Shown here piece by piece: positions 9,386 to 17,100 of a DNA stretch of 32,369 nt (positions are counted from its first letter, which is position 1; each line of letters starts with the position of its first letter). Source of the stretch: an uncultured cyanobacterium (GTDB lineage: Bacteria > Cyanobacteriota > Vampirovibrionia > Gastranaerophilales > Gastranaerophilaceae); NCBI GenBank assembly GCA_946545285.1, contig CAMNNA010000004.1:1-32369 (forward strand), read 5' to 3'. The notes under the pieces are model-generated. The model did no database searches. It was not told the origin of the DNA and worked only from the letters and a program-made list of their open reading frames with translations. The position numbers were made by a program, and so were the translations under genes.

Positions 9386-9919
9386 TTAATTATCTGTATT
9401 AATATCAAAACCTATTTTAGAAGGTTTTGTTCTATCCATTAATAAGTTTATTGCATCATACAATTTTTTTATGTCATATTCATTATCTTTGCAATGCTGT
9501 GTAAAATAATATTCAAGCTCAGAAAGCCGTTTTCCCATTTCCTTATTTTCAATAGCCCATTGACGCATATATACAAATGTGCGCATTATTTGGATATTAA
9601 CTTTAATCGCTTTTTTGCTGTTTAGTATTCCTGATAGCATTGCAACTCCTTGTTCAGTAAACGCGTAAGGTAAATATTGCCGCCCTCCTCGTTTACTGCC
9701 GGCTGTTTTTGAGGTCACAATTTGTGACCTCATTTGTTCAAATTCATCTTTTGTTAATTGAAACATAAAATCAATCGGGAATCTTTCAATATTTCTTTTT
9801 ACAGCCTGGTTTAATTTTTTTGTTTCCACTTCATAAAGAATTGCCAGATCCGAATCAAGAATAACTCTATGCCCTCGAATTTTGTGTATTAAATTTTTGA
9901 TTTGTATAATATCATTCAT
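9386..9919 (-). CDS. ORF6N-domain protein (KilA-N/antirepressor-like)
   Basis: IRGHRVILDSDLAILYEVETKKLNQAVKRNIERFP...QYLPYAFTEQGVAMLSGIL is typical of ORF6N. Confidence 0.9.
   Translation of the reverse strand: MNDIIQIKNLIHKIRGHRVILDSDLAILYEVETKKLNQAVKRNIERFPIDFMFQLTKDEFEQMRSQIVTSKTAGSKRGGRQYLPYAFTEQGVAMLSGILNSKKAIKVNIQIMRTFVYMRQWAIENKEMGKRLSELEYYFTQHCKDNEYDIKKLYDAINLLMDRTKPSKIGFDINTDN
9710..9732. repeat. Inverted repeat TGAGGTCACAA-T-TTGTGACCTCA
   Basis: Perfect 11-bp arms around a 1-nt centre, inside the ORF6N CDS. Confidence 0.9.
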
Positions 9920-9983
9920 ATGGAAATAATATTAAGATTTTAAAATTATAACAATGATTTTACAAAGCTTAATAAAAAATATA

Positions 9984-11177
9984 TTAATGATTTATATATT
10001 CCAAAATTTTTCTTGCGATTAGGGTTTTTGAAGATTTTTCTAATTTATTTTTACCGCCGGATTTGTCAAAAATTATAACTTCATTTTCATCAGAATTAAA
10101 ACCGATGTCTGACCTTGAAATATCATTTGCAATCAAAAAATCACAGCCTTTTTTGTTTATTTTATCTTTTGCGTTTTCTTCTAAATTTTCTGATTCTGCG
10201 CAAAAACCGACAATAATCGGAGTATTTTTTAGAGATTCTTGTTTTTTGTTACATATTTCTTTCAAAATATCAGGATTTTTCACAAGTTCTAATGTAATAG
10301 TTTCGTCATTTCCTTTTTTTATTTTTTGTTCGGAATAATTTTTTACTCTGTAATCTGCAACTGCGGATGCCATAATTATAAAGTCAGCACCTTCAAATTC
10401 TGAATTTACACTCTCAAGCATTTGCTTTGCACTTTGAACCTTAATGGTTTTAAACGGGACATCAACATCTTTTGTCGTGATTAAAGTTACTTCAGCACCC
10501 ATCAGGTTTGCGCATTTTGCCAATGCAAGCCCCATTTTTCCTGATGAAAAGTTTGAAATGTATCGCACAGGGTCTATTTTTTCAATAGTTCCTCCTGATG
10601 TTATAACAACTTTTTTGCCTGATAAAATTTTTGAATAACTCAATATATCGCAAGCACAATCAAATATTTTATCAATAGAACAAAGTCTGCCTCTGCCTAA
10701 GTATCCGCAAGCTAAAAATCCGGATTCAGGCGGTAAAATTTCTGCCCCGCGGGATTTTAGAATATTTATATTGCTTTGAACTCCGCTGTTTTGCCACATA
10801 TTAACATTCATAGCAGGAGCTATAATCATAGGTTTTGGAAAAGCACACGCAACAGATGTTAAAAGATTATCTGCAATTCCCTGCGCAATTTTTCCGATAG
10901 TATTAGCACTTGCCGGAGCTATAATCATAACATCTGCCCAATCTGCAAGGGAAATATGTTCAGGTTTCCAATGTTTAGGGTGAAATTCATCAACAAAAAC
11001 TTCATTTTGACTAAGATTTTGCAATGTAAGTTTAGTTACAAAATTCAGCGCATTTGGGGTACAAATAACTTGAACATCCGCACCGTTTTTTTTGAATTTT
11101 CTTATAAGCTCACAAATTTTATACGCTGCGATTCCGCCTGTTATTCCTATCAAAATGTGTTTGTTTTCAATATTCAT
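9984..11177 (-). CDS. coaBC: Bifunctional phosphopantothenoylcysteine decarboxylase/phosphopantothenate-cysteine ligase
   Basis: GITGGIAAYK, APAMNVNMW, VVITSGGTIEKIDPVRYISNFSSGKMG, VGFCAESE. Confidence 0.96.
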   Translation of the reverse strand: MNIENKHILIGITGGIAAYKICELIRKFKKNGADVQVICTPNALNFVTKLTLQNLSQNEVFVDEFHPKHWKPEHISLADWADVMIIAPASANTIGKIAQGIADNLLTSVACAFPKPMIIAPAMNVNMWQNSGVQSNINILKSRGAEILPPESGFLACGYLGRGRLCSIDKIFDCACDILSYSKILSGKKVVITSGGTIEKIDPVRYISNFSSGKMGLALAKCANLMGAEVTLITTKDVDVPFKTIKVQSAKQMLESVNSEFEGADFIIMASAVADYRVKNYSEQKIKKGNDETITLELVKNPDILKEICNKKQESLKNTPIIVGFCAESENLEENAKDKINKKGCDFLIANDISRSDIGFNSDENEVIIFDKSGGKNKLEKSSKTLIARKILEYINH

Positions 11178-11261
11178 TTTACTTTATACTACATACAAAA
11201 AATAATATAAATCAATACAAATTATAGTTTTATTACTCAAAAAAATCACCCGCGTCTATTT

Positions 11262-13532
11262 TTAAAAATCATATTCAGGGATCTCAAATGTTTCGTTATT
11301 CGCGTCTTTTTCAACAAATTTCAAATAGTCGTCAAGTGCGAATTCTTTACATTTTTCGTATATTTCCTGAGGGATTAATTCTTTGTGAAGATTTGTTCTT
11401 TCACCGTTATAATTTCCTAAAATATTTGCGTATTTTTCTATTTCAAATTTATCAGCACCTCCGCCGTAAGCTTTTGTTTTTGCATCTGTGCCTGACGGCC
11501 GGATTTCGATAAATTTGTTTTCAAATTCAAAATATGTGCCGTCCCCGACAAATTTTACGGATTTCAAATCATCAAAATCCAAGTCGTCACTTTTAAATTT
11601 GTCATTAAGTATATTTTTAATACCATTTAAATCTATACATCCTTTTTTCAAAGCAATTGCCATAGAAAGATAGAAAATATCATTTTGAGTGCGTTTTTGC
11701 TCTCCTAAAAATTTATCTGACTTCAATTTATCAATATCGGGTTCAGATTCGTTATAATAGGCGATATCAACACGTGTGTCATATTTTGCTTTAATCTTAT
11801 TATGATCAAATACTTCTTCCAAATTTTGTGAAAGAGTTTTATTTTCCTGTTCAAGTTTTGCAATAAGAGCAGATGCAACAATAATTGCTTCTGTAGCACT
11901 TTTTTCTCTCATTGCAATAGCTTTTCTGCCGTGTTGAGATTCTATCAAATCCAAAGTTCCCATAATCATACCGCCTGATTCTTCTCCGGCAAATAACAAT
12001 CTTGGATTTACACCTATATTTATCGGATTTTGTAAAACATCATCAATAATAATTTCTTCATTAGGAAAATTCTTTAATTTTAATTCTGTTTTTTTCATAA
12101 TATTAGCAATTTCTTTAAACCCGACAGGGACATTAATAACTTTTACTCCGTTATGTTTTGCCCATTCATCCCAAGATAGCGCTGATGCGGTAGTTTTTAT
12201 AATAAATTTCGGATTATGAGATTTATTTTTTATTTGCTTATATTCAAAATCCATAAGCATTAAAAATGCTTGATTAGCACTAAATACCGTCAGAATTCTT
12301 TCGTTACCGAGATGTATAAAATCAACACCAAGTTCTTTTAAAAATTCTGTATTTCCTTCACTTTCAATTTGAGTAACGGTTAATCTGTCATGATCAGGAT
12401 CTGTTATCAAAACAACCGTTCCGAGAGGGTAATTTTTTAATTTGTTTTCATAATCCATCGTTTCTATTACGGGAAAATATTTTGATCCGTCTGATTTTTT
12501 CGAAATAACTGTTGCATCAACTGAATAATCATAAAATCCGGATTCTCCTTTAGGGGTTTTGTCGTATTTTCCTATTGAATGAAAAAACGGATCTTCTGTT
12601 TTGTTAAACCAATCAAATTTTTCTGAAATTTCAAGTTTATTCAATACTTTTGACAAAGTTCGATATGCCGAACCTCCGACAGATTCAACGATTATTTTTG
12701 AATTCATATGCTTTATAGGATTTAAATTAAAATCTTGCGCAACTCCTTGTTTTAAATATTCAACATATAAATTTACCCCGTCATCATACTTTTCTAAAGC
12801 TTTTTCATTTATTAAAGGATTGTCTTTTGCACTGATTTTAATTTCATATTCACCGTTTTTGTTTACAATATCAAAAATTTCTCTGATTTTATTAACAAAT
12901 TCCATTGATTCTTCAGGTAAATATTGGCTTCCTTGGCAGTTTAAATCTTTTGTAGCGTTTTTAACTGAAATTCCGTGGCTTGAAGTTATGTATTCTCCTC
13001 CTAATAAATCCAATTTGAAAGCCAAAAAAGACGCAAGCCATATCGGAATAGTTTTTCTTTCTTTTGGCACAAGTGTTTCAATTCCGTTTGCAGCTTGAAT
13101 TCTTACAATAGCATCTAAAAATAATTGCGAATTATACCTCACTTCACATCCTGCAACTTTTACGATTCTTTTATTCGGATATTTTTCTTTTGCAACAAGC
13201 GCCTTTGCTAATGTAGCTAAAACTATTCCAACCAAATTTATCGGAAATCTTGTGTCTTGCGGATTTAATATGTTTTGCGGACCTCTTATTCCTGCTGTAG
13301 AAACTTTTGCTTCTTTTTCATAATTTTCGAACCATTCTTCTAATCCTAAACCTTGAGGATTTGTTTCTTTATTATAAGGTTTTAAATATTCTTTTTTGAG
13401 AATAAAACTAAATTCCCCCTCATCATCAAAATTCATTAAGTTTAAATTTTTTATATAATCAGGTGTTTTTGAATAAACACTTTTAAATAACTCATTTTCT
13501 AACTCATTTTCAGATTTTTTTAATCCAAACAT
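11262..13532 (-). CDS. Large phosphohexomutase-superfamily protein (phosphoglucomutase/phosphomannomutase-like, 756 aa)
   Basis: Metal loop-like ITDPDHDR, sugar loop FAGEESGGM, phosphate site IEIRPSGTDAKTKAY. Divergent serine-loop region ITSSHGIS. Confidence 0.82.
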   Translation of the reverse strand: MFGLKKSENELENELFKSVYSKTPDYIKNLNLMNFDDEGEFSFILKKEYLKPYNKETNPQGLGLEEWFENYEKEAKVSTAGIRGPQNILNPQDTRFPINLVGIVLATLAKALVAKEKYPNKRIVKVAGCEVRYNSQLFLDAIVRIQAANGIETLVPKERKTIPIWLASFLAFKLDLLGGEYITSSHGISVKNATKDLNCQGSQYLPEESMEFVNKIREIFDIVNKNGEYEIKISAKDNPLINEKALEKYDDGVNLYVEYLKQGVAQDFNLNPIKHMNSKIIVESVGGSAYRTLSKVLNKLEISEKFDWFNKTEDPFFHSIGKYDKTPKGESGFYDYSVDATVISKKSDGSKYFPVIETMDYENKLKNYPLGTVVLITDPDHDRLTVTQIESEGNTEFLKELGVDFIHLGNERILTVFSANQAFLMLMDFEYKQIKNKSHNPKFIIKTTASALSWDEWAKHNGVKVINVPVGFKEIANIMKKTELKLKNFPNEEIIIDDVLQNPINIGVNPRLLFAGEESGGMIMGTLDLIESQHGRKAIAMREKSATEAIIVASALIAKLEQENKTLSQNLEEVFDHNKIKAKYDTRVDIAYYNESEPDIDKLKSDKFLGEQKRTQNDIFYLSMAIALKKGCIDLNGIKNILNDKFKSDDLDFDDLKSVKFVGDGTYFEFENKFIEIRPSGTDAKTKAYGGGADKFEIEKYANILGNYNGERTNLHKELIPQEIYEKCKEFALDDYLKFVEKDANNETFEIPEYDF

Positions 13533-13635
13533 ATAAATCTCCTATCCTATTTCTTATATATTGATTTTATAAAAAAAATTAATAAATGGCAATAAAATAT
13601 ATTTTTTGGTAATATATAGGAAAAAGGGTGAAATT

Positions 13636-14319
13636 ATGACAAAAAATAAAAAGGTATATTCGGAAAAACAAGCTTCACAATTTAACAAATTCAGAGCGTT
13701 TTGGCAATTTTTAATATGTAAAATCGGTTATACAATAAGGCTGCAATTAGTTTATAGAATAGAAGTTCACGGACTTGAAAATATTCCTAAAGATAACAAA
13801 TATATTGTTTGCCCGAATCATCTGTCGACTTTAGATCCGCCAATGGTTGCATCTTTTTGGCCAAGAAGAATTGCATTTATGGCCAAAAAAGAACTATTTG
13901 ATATTCCGTTTATAAGATGGTGGCTCGATTGGATGGGAGCGTTTTCTGTTGACAGAGAAAATCTCAGCCCTTCTACCGTTAAAACAGTGAAAAGAATAAG
14001 AGAAAGTAATTGGGTTTTGGGTCTTTTCCCTCAAGGTACAAGAGGCATTCCTGGCGAAATTAGAGGGGTTACCAAGGGATTTGCGGGACTGGCAAAACTT
14101 ACAAAATGTGATATTATGCCTGTAGGGATTATTGGTTCAAATGAAGTTAAACGCTGGCCGTTTACGGGTAAAATTATTATTAATATTGGGAAACCGATTC
14201 CTTACAATCCTGATCCTGAAATTGTAAGGCAAGAATGGATTAAACAGATTCAGGAATTGACGGGTTTTAAATATATTGAAGATGAACAAACCGATGAACA
14301 GTGTTTAAAAGTGAGTTAA
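13636..14319 (+). CDS. plsC: PlsC-like 1-acyl-sn-glycerol-3-phosphate acyltransferase
   Basis: NHLSTLDPP (HX4D), FPQGTRG. Likely start MTKNKK at 13636 with an upstream aggaaaaaggg stretch; the supplied ORF starts at 13606. Confidence 0.9.
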   Translation: MTKNKKVYSEKQASQFNKFRAFWQFLICKIGYTIRLQLVYRIEVHGLENIPKDNKYIVCPNHLSTLDPPMVASFWPRRIAFMAKKELFDIPFIRWWLDWMGAFSVDRENLSPSTVKTVKRIRESNWVLGLFPQGTRGIPGEIRGVTKGFAGLAKLTKCDIMPVGIIGSNEVKRWPFTGKIIINIGKPIPYNPDPEIVRQEWIKQIQELTGFKYIEDEQTDEQCLKVS

Positions 14320-14332
14320 GGAGTTTTTGATA

Positions 14333-15046
14333 ATGGTTAAGGAAGAAAGAAATTTTAACAGAAGGTATGCAAAAGAGTATAACTGGCTTCGAACATTGTT
14401 TTATATGGCTTTTTTGTATATTGTAGTATACGGTGTTTATACAGTTTGTTATGACTATAAAATAGAAGGACGTGAAAATATTCCGCCAAAAACGGCCAAA
14501 AAAGGGAAATATATATATGCCGGAAATCATGTTTCACAACTTGATCCTCCGATGGTTGCAATGGCTGCAAATTGCCCCGTTGCATTTATGGCAAAAAAAG
14601 AACTTTTTGATAAAAATTGCAAAATAAACTGGTTGGTAAAAAGATTAGGTGCTTTTGCGGTAGATCGGTCAAAACCTGAAATTGCCACATTCAAAACCGT
14701 AAGAGATATTGTTAGTACAAGCTGGTCATTGGGGATTTTCCCTCAAGGAGGGACAAGGCCGTACGGGAAATTAGAAGATATTAAAAAAGGCTTTGCAATA
14801 ATTGCTAAAAACGCAAAAGCAGATGTAGTTCCGGTTGCAATTGCTGAGTGGACGGATTATCCGAAATTTATGCCGTTTAAACGCCAGCACGTAAGAATAA
14901 GAATTGGTAAACCGATTTCTTATAAACTTAGTGAAGAAGAAATAGCATATGAATGGGCTAATCAGATTTCAAAAATGGCAGATTATGAAAATCTTGTTCC
15001 TGCCCCCGAAAACAGCAAATCAAATGCGCAAAAAGTTAACGTGTAA
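14333..15046 (+). CDS. PlsC-like acyltransferase, second tandem copy
   Basis: NHVSQLDPP (HX4D), FPQGGTRPYG. Likely start MVKEER at 14333, preceded by aaggag. Confidence 0.9.
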   Translation: MVKEERNFNRRYAKEYNWLRTLFYMAFLYIVVYGVYTVCYDYKIEGRENIPPKTAKKGKYIYAGNHVSQLDPPMVAMAANCPVAFMAKKELFDKNCKINWLVKRLGAFAVDRSKPEIATFKTVRDIVSTSWSLGIFPQGGTRPYGKLEDIKKGFAIIAKNAKADVVPVAIAEWTDYPKFMPFKRQHVRIRIGKPISYKLSEEEIAYEWANQISKMADYENLVPAPENSKSNAQKVNV

Positions 15047-15156
15047 TCCAAATATATGAGAAAAATCATATTAAACTCTATAAAAGGTTGATTTAATTTT
15101 CCTTAAAATTTGAAATAATATTTTTGTTATTTCATTTATAGAAGGAAAAAGAGAGA

Positions 15157-15336
15157 ATGAATTTGCACGAAAAATGTCTTTTAAAATATTTGGCATATCC
15201 GGATGAATTGTCTTACGCAACAGAAATTTTGAAATTAAACAACGATATTTTACAAAAGAGATTTTTATTCCAAAACTTTCTCCCTAATATTCCTTCAGCC
15301 GAAGTGCTGAGAAATTTAGGGAGTGCAAATTGCTAA
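15157..15336 (+). CDS. Small 59-aa ORF, absent from the supplied ORF track
   Basis: ATG to TAA, translated by hand: MNLHEKCLLKYLAYPDELSYATEILKLNNDILQKRFLFQNFLPNIPSAEVLRNLGSANC. SD-like gaaggaaaaagagag upstream; overlaps the next gene by 7 nt. Confidence 0.65.
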   Translation: MNLHEKCLLKYLAYPDELSYATEILKLNNDILQKRFLFQNFLPNIPSAEVLRNLGSANC

Positions 15337-17096
15337 AAAAAGTTCTGCATAGTATTTGGATTGTTTTAATAATTTTTATTGTAATTTCCGTTTTTAAAAA
15401 CGGAAATTACATCAATTTTGCAAAATTTATGGAAAACAAGACTTTTGACATAAGGCAAAGTCTTTTGACAAAATCCAAACAACCAAACAAAGATATAATT
15501 ATTTTAGCAATTGATGATGCAAGTTATGAATACATATTAGATAACTACGGTCAGTGGCCTCTAAGTCGCTCTGTATATGCGGATTTGATAACTTATTTGG
15601 AATCATATAATCCGAAATCTATAGTTTTTGATTTGATGTTTGTTAAAAGTCTGAATAATGATTCAAAATCAGATGAAAAATTAGGTTCAGCCTTTAAAAA
15701 ATACAAAAATGTTTATACGGCAATGAACCTTGATAATCAGGACCAAGATTTAAGAAAAGCTCCGATTTTACCTGATAAATTAAGTGCAAAGATTGAAAAT
15801 AATTCAAAAAGAGTTGATCTTGGTTCTTATAAATATACAAACTGTCGTTCTATAATAGATCCTATTATAAATTCAACTTCCAATATCGGAATGATAAATG
15901 TTTCCAGAGAAGATGACGGAATTTTAAGAAGTATGCCTTCGTTTTTAAATTACAACGGCAGGTATTATCCTCAACTGGGTTTGAAAATTGCACTTGATTA
16001 TTTAAAACATAATTCACAAAAAGAATTTGTTATTGATAAAAACGGTAATTTATTAATCGGGGATAAAAAAATCTATTTAGATAATGATTCGGATATAATT
16101 TTAAATTGGTACGGACAGGGTGCAACATTTGAAAATATACCTATATATAAAGTTTTAAAATCAATCAATTCAAATAATAAAGGATCATATGATTTTCATA
16201 ACAAAATTATATATATCGGCGCAACCGCATCAAGTTTATTTGATATAAAAACAACCCCTGTTGATAAAATTTTTCCCGGAGTGGAAGTTCAGGCAACGTA
16301 TGTTAATAATTTAATTGATTCTTCCGTAATCAGAAAAACATCTTTCGGGGTAAATGTTTTTGTTAACTTGCTATTAATATTATTAACAGCAGGATTTGTA
16401 TTCGGGTTAAACTCGCTTTCAGGCTCATTTCTTGCCGTAATAGGGCTTGTTTCGGTTTATTTGATTTACACATACGAATTAATGAAGCATTTTAATATGT
16501 GGGCGCAAATTGTAAATCCGATAATTTTTGTTTTTATAACATTGATTTTGGCACTGTGTATAAAATATCTGTTAATTTCAAAAGATTTTGACAAGCAGTA
16601 CAAACTTGCAACAACAGACGGATTAACAGAACTATATAATCATAGATTTTTCCAAGAACAAATGAAAATGTACGTTGAAAATGCCGCAAGATACAACAAC
16701 AAATTTTCTTTACTGATTCTTGATATAGATTATTTCAAAAAATTCAATGACAACTACGGCCACCAATCCGGCGATGCGGTTTTAAAACAAGTTTCGTTTG
16801 AACTTAAGAAAAATGTCCGTTCAAGTGATATAGTCTGCCGTTACGGAGGAGAAGAAATAAGCATAATTTTACCTAATACAGAGTTTGATGAAGCTTGTAA
16901 AATTGCAAACAAACTTTGCAGTATAATTTCATCTAAAGAATTTCAACTTGCTAACGGGAAAACAAGTAACGTTACTGTAAGTATAGGCGTTTCAACTTAT
17001 GGCGATATTGACGGAGTTGATTCATCTTCGATTATTGACAGTGCGGATAAAAGATTGTATAACGCAAAACAAAACGGCAGAAACAGAGTAAATTAA
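15330..17096 (+). CDS. CHASE2-domain transmembrane diguanylate cyclase (GGDEF, GGEEI variant)
   Basis: N-terminal TM helix plus CHASE2-like extracytoplasmic region (IIILAIDDASYEYI...RSVYADLI...IVFDLMF), three TM segments, GGDEF domain DGLTELYNHRFF...RYGGEEISI. I-site RSSD lies five residues before GGEE. TTG start with AGGGAG SD. Confidence 0.92.
   Translation: MLKKVLHSIWIVLIIFIVISVFKNGNYINFAKFMENKTFDIRQSLLTKSKQPNKDIIILAIDDASYEYILDNYGQWPLSRSVYADLITYLESYNPKSIVFDLMFVKSLNNDSKSDEKLGSAFKKYKNVYTAMNLDNQDQDLRKAPILPDKLSAKIENNSKRVDLGSYKYTNCRSIIDPIINSTSNIGMINVSREDDGILRSMPSFLNYNGRYYPQLGLKIALDYLKHNSQKEFVIDKNGNLLIGDKKIYLDNDSDIILNWYGQGATFENIPIYKVLKSINSNNKGSYDFHNKIIYIGATASSLFDIKTTPVDKIFPGVEVQATYVNNLIDSSVIRKTSFGVNVFVNLLLILLTAGFVFGLNSLSGSFLAVIGLVSVYLIYTYELMKHFNMWAQIVNPIIFVFITLILALCIKYLLISKDFDKQYKLATTDGLTELYNHRFFQEQMKMYVENAARYNNKFSLLILDIDYFKKFNDNYGHQSGDAVLKQVSFELKKNVRSSDIVCRYGGEEISIILPNTEFDEACKIANKLCSIISSKEFQLANGKTSNVTVSIGVSTYGDIDGVDSSSIIDSADKRLYNAKQNGRNRVN
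15380..15411. repeat. Perfect 32-nt palindrome TGTAATTTCCGTTTTTAAAAACGGAAATTACA
   Basis: Exactly equal to its own reverse complement, checked base by base. Lies about 50 nt into the diguanylate cyclase CDS. Confidence 0.97.
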
Positions 17097-17100
17097 TCAA

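Noticed and set aside
12601-13098. Plus-strand 165-aa ORF
   Set aside because: Antisense within the phosphohexomutase CDS; Phe/Ser-rich shadow translation.
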